From Bacteroidota bacterium (lineage in GTDB: Bacteria > Bacteroidota > Bacteroidia > Bacteroidales > Prolixibacteraceae), in NCBI GenBank assembly GCA_023412195.1, contig JAEYNZ010000042.1:7504-71503 (forward strand): DNA of 64,000 nt, given 5' to 3'. The translations under genes and the position numbers were made by a program. This document shows, in pieces, positions 9,001-16,904 of this stretch. The notes under the pieces were generated by a model that did no database searches, had not been told where the DNA came from, and saw only the letters and a program-made list of their open reading frames with translations. Each line of letters opens with the position of its first letter. Position 1 is the first letter of the stretch.

Positions 9001-9423
9001 TCATAAATTCCGTAATGCACCTACAATGGTAAAAAAGCCCATCAGGCTGACAAAAGCAGTTATTACAACCAACAGGTTCTTGCCTTTACGGTCTTTCCAC
9101 TCCAGCAGGAAGGCAGGAATAGAAAGAAGCCCTGTAAGTATAAAAAACAGGTACGCAGGAAGCAGCCTGGCCTGGAATGGTAACTCTTCACGCAATTCCT
9201 CTTCCATTTCAAGGGTAACCATTTCTTCCGGAGTAAGAAATCTGGCTGCAGAGAAGTAATCACCCAGCATGATAAACACAGAAAACAAACCGAGGGCAAA
9301 AAAAAGCACAGGTCCAAGCATTCTGAAAACCTTCTTGTGTTCAACCCATCCATAAACACTGGATATGATTCCTGCAAATACAAGCCATTGTGGAAGCGTA
9401 TATAAAAAGATGTACTGATTCAT
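9001..9423 (-). CDS. Four-helix membrane protein, unknown function
   Basis: A 140-residue integral membrane protein of unrecognised family. Hydrophobic segments lie at about 9-27, 36-57, 88-107 and 115-136, with an acidic cytoplasmic or periplasmic loop (TPEEMVTLEMEEELREE) between the second and third. I prefer the start at MNQYIFLYTLP (9423) to the one five codons upstream because it begins close to the first helix. The gene stands alone between two convergent or divergent neighbours. Confidence 0.7.
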   Translation of the reverse strand: MNQYIFLYTLPQWLVFAGIISSVYGWVEHKKVFRMLGPVLFFALGLFSVFIMLGDYFSAARFLTPEEMVTLEMEEELREELPFQARLLPAYLFFILTGLLSIPAFLLEWKDRKGKNLLVVITAFVSLMGFFTIVGALRNL

Positions 9424-9530
9424 GTAAATTAATTTCAAACAAAAGTGGTGAATTTTCCTTAATTCATAAACAATACAGCTGTCTGACCTTTTATTTTTAA
9501 TTTTGGACCCTGTTAAACAGAAGTATATCA

Positions 9531-10139
9531 GTGAAGGAATTAGTCATCCACTCTAAGGCAAAAGGGCTCATATTTGATCTCGATGGTACAATAGCCGATA
9601 CCATGCCTGTTCATTTTCTGGCATATAAGAACATCCTGCGCGATTACGGTATTGAATTTACACCTGAAATATTTGCCACCCTCGCGGGTATCCCGGCTGT
9701 AGGTACGATCAGGAAACTGAATGAGATGTTTGGTACCAGCATGGACCCTGAGGATATCGGGCACTTCAAGGAACGGGAGTACGAAAAAATAATGCACCGT
9801 ATGAAGCCTGTTGACCCTGTAGTCACTCTTGTGAAGAAGTACCATGGGGTTCTTCCCATGTCTGTGGGGACAGGTGGGTACCGCCGGCTGGCCTGGAAAT
9901 CGCTGGAGATCCTGGGACTGAAAGATTACTTTGAAATTCTGGTTTCCGGTGAAGATGTGGAGCATCCCAAACCTCATCCTGAAACCTTTCTGAAATGTGC
10001 AGAACAAATGGGTGTTGCACCTGAGTTCTGTCATGTATTTGAAGATGGTGCACTTGGCATTGAGGCAGCCACTGCAGCAGGAATGATGTCGACACTTGTT
10101 ACCGACTTTTATCAGGTGACTATCGGAAAAGATATCTAG
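9531..10139 (+). CDS. HAD-superfamily phosphatase (beta-phosphoglucomutase/YqaB-like)
   Basis: A 202-residue HAD hydrolase with all motifs: nucleophile and acid in FDLDGT (D16, D18), motif II SVGTGG, motif III lysine in HPKPHPE, and motif IV FEDGALGIEAA. The helical cap between motif I and II is of the subfamily I type, as in fructose-1-phosphate/sugar-phosphate phosphatases such as E. coli YqaB and beta-phosphoglucomutases. The start is GTG. The substrate is unknown. Confidence 0.85.
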   Translation: MKELVIHSKAKGLIFDLDGTIADTMPVHFLAYKNILRDYGIEFTPEIFATLAGIPAVGTIRKLNEMFGTSMDPEDIGHFKEREYEKIMHRMKPVDPVVTLVKKYHGVLPMSVGTGGYRRLAWKSLEILGLKDYFEILVSGEDVEHPKPHPETFLKCAEQMGVAPEFCHVFEDGALGIEAATAAGMMSTLVTDFYQVTIGKDI

Positions 10140-10638
10140 CTGTTGCCTGAAAAGACATCCATGATGATGCTAAATCCTTCCTTGTGTAATTTCAGACCCT
10201 TTTCTTTGCTGGTAGCTTTTGCGTCATGTATGCCTGTATAGTACCTGGCTCCACACTGCAACCTGTCTGTGGTTATTTATAAAGTGGAAAGCCTGTTTGA
10301 CACTATTGGCAATCAATGAAAAAATGATTTAAAGTTTAACCTGGCAGGTAATAAGATGTCGGAACAACGGTTTGCGTTCCCTTAACCACACCTGCAGCAA
10401 AAAGAAGTATTCATGGGGTGTAAGTGACCATTTTTCGGTAATTTACAGGGTGGTCAGTTATTACAAGCTCCTGAATTGCAATTTAATATGAATGAATGAG
10501 TATTCTTCCTCCCTCTTATTGTAATTTTAACAATTAACCTTTATATTTATCATGTATTTACAGCTTGATTTTTATAAAGCTAAAAATTAAAGTCGAATAG
10601 GTACCCTATCAATTTATTCATTCTAATATCTACGAGCC
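10140..10638. other. Gene-less stretch, with a possible coding remnant
   Basis: No intact gene is seen here. On the minus strand a 46-codon open stretch (10276 down to a TAG at 10136) reads like real protein (for example GARYYTGIHDAKATSKEKG, then HKEGFSIIMDVF) but has no start and breaks upstream. It may be the tail of a decayed gene. The family was not identified. The rest of the stretch shows no clear repeats, RNA gene or terminator. Confidence 0.35.
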
Positions 10639-11442
10639 ATGAAAAGAAGAACCTTTATTGAGAAAACAGCTATGGCATCGGGTATGCTGCTTTCTTTTCC
10701 TGTTATAGCCGGTTGCGAAAACGAAGCCATGACACATTACTCTGTAACAGATCTGCATGTTCATACAACCAGAGACTTTACTATAGAGAAGATACTTGAA
10801 ATCGGGAAAAAGCATCAGGTAAATTTTGGTGTGGTAGAACATCCTGCCCCGTGGGCTTTAAAAAATGACAAGGATCTTGAGAACTATATCAATACGATGA
10901 GGAAATACCCGGTTTATTTGGGTCTTCAGCCAACCTATCCTGGATGGTCAAAAAATTATTCTGCTGAACTCATAAGCCGGCTCGATTATATCCTTATGGA
11001 TCCGCAGATGGTTCCTCAGGGAAATGGAAAAACATGGCAGATATGGGAGTTTGATACATATATTGACGATACGGAAGATTTTATGAAGCGGTACATGGAT
11101 TATACCTTAGAGGTGCTTAACAAAGAACCTGTTGATGTTTTTGCATGGCCATTGTTCCTTCCGGTATGCATTGCACGGGATTATTATTCCCTCTGGACTG
11201 AAGAACGGATGCAGCAGATTATTACAGCTGCCAAAAACAGGAACATTGCCATTGAGATCAATGATATGGCACATACACCTCATTTGGAATTTATTGAGAA
11301 AGCAAAATCACAGGGACTCAAATTTGTATTTGGTTCTGATTGCAGGAACGACAATGCGGGCAGGCTCGCATATTGCAGGAAAATTACTCAGGAATGCAAA
11401 CTTCAGTCCGATGATTTTTATCTGCCGGAAAGAAAATCCTGA
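10639..11442 (+). CDS. PHP-type metal hydrolase-like lipoprotein
   Basis: A 267-residue protein with a twin-arginine-like N-terminus (MKRRTFIEK) and a lipobox IAGC (C26), so it is probably exported and lipid-anchored. The mature part has PHP-domain landmarks: DLHVHTT (D38, H40, H42), VEHP (H68), INDMAHTPH, and GSDCRN near the C-terminus, which together would bind two or three metal ions. PHP domains are phosphoesterases or related hydrolases; the substrate here is unknown. A methyltransferase gene follows after 121 bp. Confidence 0.78.
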   Translation: MKRRTFIEKTAMASGMLLSFPVIAGCENEAMTHYSVTDLHVHTTRDFTIEKILEIGKKHQVNFGVVEHPAPWALKNDKDLENYINTMRKYPVYLGLQPTYPGWSKNYSAELISRLDYILMDPQMVPQGNGKTWQIWEFDTYIDDTEDFMKRYMDYTLEVLNKEPVDVFAWPLFLPVCIARDYYSLWTEERMQQIITAAKNRNIAIEINDMAHTPHLEFIEKAKSQGLKFVFGSDCRNDNAGRLAYCRKITQECKLQSDDFYLPERKS

Positions 11443-11563
11443 AAGACTTTATAACGACATCATACATTACTTCCCCAGCATTTCAGGAACCTGTATATTT
11501 ATTGTAATTTGCCGAAAAATTGATATGCCTGATATGAAGGCAGCAACCAAATAATCAAAGTTG

Positions 11564-12550
11564 ATGCGGAAAACATGGATTTCAGCAGGCGATTTCATCG
11601 ATTTGTTTTATAAGGTAAAACAAAAAGGTATCAAAATTCTTGTTTCGAAGTTGCGTTTTTCTCCGAAGGCAAGAACAGCTTCAAAATGGAACACAGTTTC
11701 AGCATCGGCCGATTTCTGGATATTGCATCAGGTCAGGATGAGAATGAATAAAAAGTGTACAGGCCACCACAATCTTGAATATGAGGATTATGTTGTGGCA
11801 AAATACCTTTCTGATAAAAACAACCTGCATATGTTGTCGGTAGGTTGCGGTACGGGTTCAAGGGAGAGAAAATTTGCAAAGTATCCACAATTTGGTTTGA
11901 TACAGGGCATAGATCTGGCTGAAAAGAAAACAAAAGAGGCCTCCCGGCTTGCGAGAGAAGAAAACCTGACCAGCATTCACTACCATGCAGGAGATTTTAT
12001 GAACCTTGATTTTACCGCCGCTTCATTTGATCTCATTCTTTTTAATGCAAGTCTGCATCATTTTAGTCATATAGATGAATTACTTCAATCCAAAATCCTT
12101 CCTTTACTGAAAGACGATGGTATAATGGTTCTTTTCGAGTATGTTGGTCCTAACAGGCTTCAATGGACAAAACAACAACTGGAGTTTACTAACAGTTTGC
12201 TAAGGGAAATTCCTGAGGCATATAAAACCAGGGCAGGCAGCAGTTCAGTTAAAAGAAAAGTTTACCGTCCGGGCCTGTTAAGGATGATGATTACCGACCC
12301 TTCTGAAGCTGTGGATTCCGAATCCATTTTCCCATCTGTGCACAAACACTTCAAGGTACTGGAGGAGAAGAAACTTGGTTGGGATATTACTCACCTTTTA
12401 CTGAAGGATATTGCCCATCATTTTATAAACGGAAATCCTGAAACCCAGAAATTACTCAGGTATATTTTTGAAAAAGAAGATGAATACATGGCTATGACCG
12501 GACGTAGTGACGGGATTTTTGGGATATATCAAAAGAAAGTCACTCATTAA
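11564..12550 (+). CDS. Class I SAM-dependent methyltransferase
   Basis: A 328-residue protein with a Rossmann methyltransferase domain: motif I LSVGCGTGS (91-99), acidic residue after strand 2 in GIDLAEK, motif II/III AGDFMNLDF, and motif IV FDLILFNASLHHF. About 70 N-terminal residues and about 110 C-terminal residues flank the domain and are not recognised. The acceptor is unknown; the layout resembles methyltransferases of glycan or lipid pathways. The ATG at 11564 follows an in-frame TTG at 11561; the ATG is the likelier start. Confidence 0.8.
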   Translation: MRKTWISAGDFIDLFYKVKQKGIKILVSKLRFSPKARTASKWNTVSASADFWILHQVRMRMNKKCTGHHNLEYEDYVVAKYLSDKNNLHMLSVGCGTGSRERKFAKYPQFGLIQGIDLAEKKTKEASRLAREENLTSIHYHAGDFMNLDFTAASFDLILFNASLHHFSHIDELLQSKILPLLKDDGIMVLFEYVGPNRLQWTKQQLEFTNSLLREIPEAYKTRAGSSSVKRKVYRPGLLRMMITDPSEAVDSESIFPSVHKHFKVLEEKKLGWDITHLLLKDIAHHFINGNPETQKLLRYIFEKEDEYMAMTGRSDGIFGIYQKKVTH

Positions 12551-12570
12551 TTATCAAAAAAATTTCATTA

Positions 12571-12960
12571 TTAAGCCATTGTTAGAAGTTTTAAAATTTT
12601 CGGTATGAATATTACTCCTCCTGCAACCACCGAAACCATTGCCGCAACAAGTACCGCTCCTGCAGCATAATCCTTTATAATGCCAACCTTGAAGTTCCAC
12701 TCAGGCTCTACCATATCTGCCAGTTTTTCTATGGATGAATTCAGGAGTTCAGTTACCAGAACCAATCCGCTTACAAAGGCAATGGCAATCCATTCCATGT
12801 GTTCAATCTTTAACCATATGCCCATGATAATTGCAAAAACGATGGCAGCCACGTGAACTCTTGCGTTATGCTCCGTTTTCATCAGGTGAATAATTCCCCT
12901 CCATGCATGAGAGAAACTTTTACCCCGTTTTCTAAATGAAAATCTTTCTGTTTCTTTCAT
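12571..12960 (-). CDS. dgkA: Diacylglycerol kinase family (undecaprenol kinase-like)
   Basis: A 129-residue, three-helix membrane kinase. It has the conserved EHNARVH segment (30-36), ELLNSSIEKLADMV (catalytic glutamate and Asn-Ser), and the KDYAAGAVL motif of helix 3. The family phosphorylates diacylglycerol in E. coli and undecaprenol in Gram-positive bacteria; which lipid is used here cannot be told. It is convergent with the methyltransferase gene, 20 bp apart, with no clear terminator between them. Confidence 0.88.
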   Translation of the reverse strand: MKETERFSFRKRGKSFSHAWRGIIHLMKTEHNARVHVAAIVFAIIMGIWLKIEHMEWIAIAFVSGLVLVTELLNSSIEKLADMVEPEWNFKVGIIKDYAAGAVLVAAMVSVVAGGVIFIPKILKLLTMA

Positions 12961-13174
12961 GTCATCTTGCTTAAAAGTATTTTTTTTGACTTTTTATCCC
13001 TCGGGATATAATGACGAATATAAACAGTAAAATGTTAATTCCCAATATATGCATGATCTTCATGGGCAGGAGAGGGCATTTTGAATTGATTTACGAATAG
13101 GGGCTGGCAAGGATTCCTTTTTCTTATCTTTATAAAGGGAATCATCATCATTTAACCCATTTTATAAGCAGCCA

Positions 13175-13669
13175 ATGATCATTGAATTGAAAGAGCTTCA
13201 GGAACAGGATCTGCCATTTGTAAAGGAAATATACGATTGGTATATTCTGAATTCCACCGCCACCTTCCATACAGAACCCGTTTCAATGGATGAATTGAAA
13301 AGCATCCTGCCTATTGGCCATTTACAGTATAGATCCTTTGTTATCCACACTGAAGGTATGGCTTGCGGGTATTGTTATATTTCACGGTACAAGCCCCGGC
13401 AGGCTTATGACCGGACTGCTGAAATCACCATTTACCTGAAGCCAGAGAATGCAGGCAGGGGAATTGGCAAAGAAACCATGAAGCTGCTTGAAGCCATCGC
13501 AAGCGAAAAAGGAATTCGTGTACTTTTGGGAATCATTACTGCTGAAAATGAAATCAGTATTCATTTGTTTGAAAAGTGCGGTTATGAAAAATGTGCCCAT
13601 TACAGGCAGGTTGGTGAAAAATTCAACCGGCTGCTTGATGTGGTGGCATACCAGAAAATATTGAAATAG
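13175..13669 (+). CDS. GNAT N-acetyltransferase (phosphinothricin acetyltransferase-like)
   Basis: A 164-residue GNAT enzyme. The acetyl-CoA pyrophosphate loop is in NAGRGIGKETM, and the strand 6 to 7 region has NEISIHLFEKCGYEKCAHYRQVG, as in the Pat/YncA branch, which acetylates the amino group of phosphinothricin, methionine sulfoximine or related compounds. EIYDWYILNSTATFHTEPVS at the N-terminus also fits that branch. The natural substrate is unknown. Confidence 0.85.
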   Translation: MIIELKELQEQDLPFVKEIYDWYILNSTATFHTEPVSMDELKSILPIGHLQYRSFVIHTEGMACGYCYISRYKPRQAYDRTAEITIYLKPENAGRGIGKETMKLLEAIASEKGIRVLLGIITAENEISIHLFEKCGYEKCAHYRQVGEKFNRLLDVVAYQKILK

Positions 13670-13756
13670 CAGTATTCCATGAACAAAAGGGTTGCGGCAT
13701 ACTTTATACTTACATGAATTGCTGTTTGCAGTTCATCAATAAATACATCAGTTAAA

Positions 13757-14209
13757 ATGGATGACAAGGAAAAAGATGATTCAGTAAAAGGTTCCATCCC
13801 CAAAGTAACAGGCATCGGAGGAGTATTCTTTTTTTCCGATAAACCGGAGGAGACTATTTCATGGTACGCAAAACATCTTGGCCTGGAAACAAATGAATGG
13901 GGTTCAACCTTTGAGTTCAGGAATGCCAACCGGCCTGAAGAAATCAACTATCTGCAGTGGAGCCCCTTCAGTAAGGATAATAAATACTTTGCACCGTCTA
14001 AAAAAGAGTTCATGATCAATTACAGGGTGCAACATATAGAAAGACTTGTTGAAAATCTTAAAGAAAAGGGGGTAACTATTGTAGACGAGATACAGAGTTA
14101 TGATTATGGGAAATTTGTTCACATATTAGATCCCGAAGGTAACAAACTTGAACTTTGGGAACCTGTTGACAGTGCGCTTACGGCCATGGGTGGTAAAACA
14201 ACCAGGTAG
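13757..14209 (+). CDS. VOC-family (glyoxalase/bleomycin resistance-like) protein
   Basis: A 150-residue single vicinal-oxygen-chelate module pair: first half GIGGVFFFSDKPEETISWYAKHLG, second half INYRVQHIERLVENL to LDPEGNKLELWEP with the typical metal-ligand glutamate. The metal ligand in the first strand position is not a His, so whether it binds metal is unclear. It follows the GNAT gene by 87 bp on the same strand; both are families often used in detoxification. Confidence 0.82.
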   Translation: MDDKEKDDSVKGSIPKVTGIGGVFFFSDKPEETISWYAKHLGLETNEWGSTFEFRNANRPEEINYLQWSPFSKDNKYFAPSKKEFMINYRVQHIERLVENLKEKGVTIVDEIQSYDYGKFVHILDPEGNKLELWEPVDSALTAMGGKTTR

Positions 14210-14417
14210 GTTTAAAGGATGATTTACAGTTTCTTATTACCCCGGCTGCCTGTTTAATTCTAATAGTCCCGGTGACGGAGCCACTAAAGTTTGGTGTCAT
14301 ATAACATTTTAGGCTACCTGATGAGGGTAGGGGGCCGGTGGTTTTCAATCCCCGACTAGCACAGTGGAGTTATAATGAATCATCATTATTCATGCAGTGG
14401 AGTATGTACGCTTGTTC

Positions 14418-14885
14418 TTACTTTAATCTTACAAAATGGTAGTTGTACCTGTCGCAGCAAGGTGAATTCATGTGCAGTGTATCTTTCCCTGCAAAAAAGA
14501 TGAACTTTTCATTGTCACCCATATATACGGCCGACTTTTCATCTTTCTCAAAAAATATCCTGATCCTGTCTTCATTTGGTACTTCAACTGTTACGATTTT
14601 TCCATACTCAAGAACATCTGCCTCGCTGAAAATTCCATAAATCCCATATTTTTTAACTTCCAGCATGTCAAAGTTCAGATCATGTCCACTGCCTGTTAAA
14701 CCCCCTGAGACGGCAAATAGCTTCCAGCTGCCATAAATATCCAGGTACTCCTGACTGAAAATCTCCGAAGGATAATATTCATTTGATTTTAAATGCCCCA
14801 GGGTAGCCTGTGTTTCAAGAGAACTGTTGCAGCCAGTCAGACCTGAAACAGCTGCTATAAACAATGTTAATATAAGAGCTTTCAT
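14418..14885 (-). CDS. Lipoprotein of unknown function
   Basis: A 155-residue lipoprotein with signal MKALILTLFIAAVSGLTGC (lipobox LTGC, C19). The mature part has YGSWKLFAVSGGLTG and later IFFEKDEK, KFIFFAGKDTLHM and a C-terminal strand with paired cysteines (SPCCDRY). The pattern of a short beta-barrel beginning with GxW resembles lipocalin-like domains, but this is only a fold guess. I chose the ATG at 14885 because it starts directly with the signal peptide; the frame is open 18 codons further upstream. Confidence 0.7.
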   Translation of the reverse strand: MKALILTLFIAAVSGLTGCNSSLETQATLGHLKSNEYYPSEIFSQEYLDIYGSWKLFAVSGGLTGSGHDLNFDMLEVKKYGIYGIFSEADVLEYGKIVTVEVPNEDRIRIFFEKDEKSAVYMGDNEKFIFFAGKDTLHMNSPCCDRYNYHFVRLK

Positions 14886-15026
14886 AGTTCCAAAAATAGT
14901 TTTAACTTTCAACATCTCCGGGAAACTGCTACTAATCATTTAGCTGAGTCTTTTTTACACAATTACAAGAATCCGGATTGTGCATATCACTTAAAGATTC
15001 TTTTGGCTGCCATTTAGTTGCGTGTT

Positions 15027-15878
15027 TTATATTTTTTTCTTTTCTGCCACATAGAAGGTAACATGTCTGCTGTTCCATGATTCCGCGCTGTCAGGCAGCA
15101 CGTTTTCATAATCCTTGATGTTGATGAACCCTCGTGGCATGAGCAGCCCAGACAGGTCCTCCCTGTTGTAATAATGGGTCCAGAAGATGTAAGTCTCAGC
15201 CCTGCCCTCATGATCGAAAATGGTATGCCGTGTGGCAGTAACTTTATTTTCAGGATAAATGAAACCATCATTCAGTGCAAGGTAAGGGGTAGCCTTCCAA
15301 AATCCCTTTTCCTTTGCCTCCCATGAGTTTGAAGCCGCCGTTTCCTCAGGATTTTTATCATTAACAACATCAAAAATAAACATGCCACCAGGCTTTAATG
15401 CTCTGTGGATGTTTATCAGGACCTGTTCTCTTTCTTCTGGTAGCAAAACACAAAAATCAAGATAGATCATTATAACCAAATCGAAGCACTCTTCAAAATC
15501 CAGGTGAAGATAATTCTGATTCAGGTAGGTGATATTAAATTTTTTATCTTTTGCCTGACCCCTTGCATAACGTATTGAATTACTTGAGAAGTCAACTCCT
15601 GTTACCTCGTGACCCCGTATTGCAAAATATTCAGCATACAATCCAGGGCCGCAACCCAGATCGAGAATTCTCATTCTTTCCATCTCTGCCTGAGCCAGTA
15701 TCCATTTGGCTGTATGATGCGTTTTAAGCCTGCTCCTGCTTGCTGTGTCACGTTCCGGATCAAGATGCAGTTCCAGCAGCCGCTTTGATATATAAGGCTC
15801 TGTCCACATAACGGCCGTACCCTTTTCATAAAGGCATGGACCGGCTGATAATTTTAAGATTAAATCCTGATCAATCAT
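15027..15878 (-). CDS. Class I SAM-dependent methyltransferase
   Basis: A 283-residue methyltransferase. Motif I is ILDLGCGPGLY (71-81), followed by the acidic residue in VTGVDFSSNSI, then the LNQNYLHLDF and FDLVIMIYLDFCVL segments and RALKPGGMFIFDVV. The small-molecule type with an N-terminal helical cap fits; the substrate is unknown. It is the third gene of a tight minus-strand run (DinB, DUF3795, methyltransferase), 25 bp after the DUF3795 gene. Confidence 0.82.
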   Translation of the reverse strand: MIDQDLILKLSAGPCLYEKGTAVMWTEPYISKRLLELHLDPERDTASRSRLKTHHTAKWILAQAEMERMRILDLGCGPGLYAEYFAIRGHEVTGVDFSSNSIRYARGQAKDKKFNITYLNQNYLHLDFEECFDLVIMIYLDFCVLLPEEREQVLINIHRALKPGGMFIFDVVNDKNPEETAASNSWEAKEKGFWKATPYLALNDGFIYPENKVTATRHTIFDHEGRAETYIFWTHYYNREDLSGLLMPRGFINIKDYENVLPDSAESWNSRHVTFYVAEKKKI

Positions 15879-15903
15879 ATAAACTGGCGCTTTAAAAGCA
15901 TCT

Positions 15904-16320
15904 TTAATTCCCGGTTGCGAAGTTTTCTCCGCAGTTTAAGCAGAATTTCCTGTGAACACAAAGGGTTGCACCGCAACCGGGGCACGTCCATCTTATCCTT
16001 TCCTTTTCCATAAATTCTGCTATTCCCTTTTCCCTGATGAATTCCAGGTTTTCGAGCATGCTCATCATGTACCGGGTCCTGTAACGCTTGTCCAGCTGTT
16101 TTAACCTGCGGCAGGGGAATTTGCTGCATTCATAGCAGAATCCAGATTCAGTTTCATTCAGGATTGCACAATTCTTTATGATGCAGGATACACAGTAAGC
16201 CGGATAACTTTTGCCGTCATCCCTGCACCCGCTGCAATGATTTTTCTCACGCAGGTATCCCAGGCATATCCCGCAGTTCATGCCACAGGGGGCTATCAGG
16301 TCCGTGTCATTGTTTTTCAT
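15904..16320 (-). CDS. DUF3795 cysteine-rich protein
   Basis: A 138-residue protein with cysteines in metal-binding spacing: APCGMNCGICLGY at the N-terminus, CSGCRDD, YCVSCIIKNC and CYECSKFPCRRL. This matches the DUF3795 family, a putative zinc- or Fe-S-binding domain of unknown role. A second group, CPGCGATLCVHRKFCLNCG, forms a zinc-ribbon-like end. Its start codon overlaps the stop of the DinB-family gene by 4 bp (ATGA), so the two are probably translationally coupled. Confidence 0.82.
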   Translation of the reverse strand: MKNNDTDLIAPCGMNCGICLGYLREKNHCSGCRDDGKSYPAYCVSCIIKNCAILNETESGFCYECSKFPCRRLKQLDKRYRTRYMMSMLENLEFIREKGIAEFMEKERIRWTCPGCGATLCVHRKFCLNCGENFATGN

Positions 16321-16790
16321 GATTGCCTACTGTTGATAAGCTCCTGTATTTCATTGAAATGAAGATGAGTATGTTCAATGTACCCTTCTGCCATCTGTTG
16401 CAGTGTGATTGTATCACCTTCAAAATTCTCCCATGTATGGCTAAGTGAATCCTCTTTAAAAGAACGCATTACCCGGATGAGGTGCAGGTTGTAGTACTTC
16501 CATAACCTTATCAGGTCCTGCCATTCGGCATGCTGATAGTCCTGCAGTCTGATCCACAGGTCGTTGTCCTGTTGATAATCAGGAAAACTCAGCTGTGGAT
16601 TATATTGCAGCCTGACCATTCTTTGGTGGTTATTGGATGCAGAATCGATCAGGTGACCGAGGATTTCCTTTATGGTCCTGTACTGACTGTTGCGCCTGCC
16701 CGAGATGACATCCTCAGGCAATGCAACCAGATATTTCTCCCACGTATTGATGACATCCAGAATATCACCTGTTATTTTAATTATATCCAT
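16317..16790 (-). CDS. DinB-family (DfsB/YfiT-type) protein
   Basis: A 157-residue four-helix protein of the DinB/YfiT superfamily, whose members are metal-dependent thiol transferases or hydrolases. The metal-binding histidines are in LGHLIDSASNNHQRM (first pair) and EHTHLHFNEI (C-terminal pair). First gene of the short operon with DUF3795 and methyltransferase genes. The joint presence suggests modification or detoxification of a small molecule, but this is inference. Confidence 0.82.
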   Translation of the reverse strand: MDIIKITGDILDVINTWEKYLVALPEDVISGRRNSQYRTIKEILGHLIDSASNNHQRMVRLQYNPQLSFPDYQQDNDLWIRLQDYQHAEWQDLIRLWKYYNLHLIRVMRSFKEDSLSHTWENFEGDTITLQQMAEGYIEHTHLHFNEIQELINSRQS

Positions 16791-16904
16791 CGATTGTAGT
16801 TTTTAAGGCAGGTGTTATCTATGCTGACTTTTAACCCGCTTCAATCAAGTTTAACCTTCTAAAAATAATCATTTTATGAATGCAATGATATTTCAAATAC
16901 ACGA

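Noticed and set aside
9063..9383. Second gene overlapping the four-helix membrane protein
   Set aside because: Same strand, other frame, no family features; a shadow of the membrane-protein frame.
14240..14400. Possible small repeat with CAGTGGAGT direct copies and an ATGAAT/ATTCAT stem
   Set aside because: The similarity is too short and weak to call a repeat family from one window.
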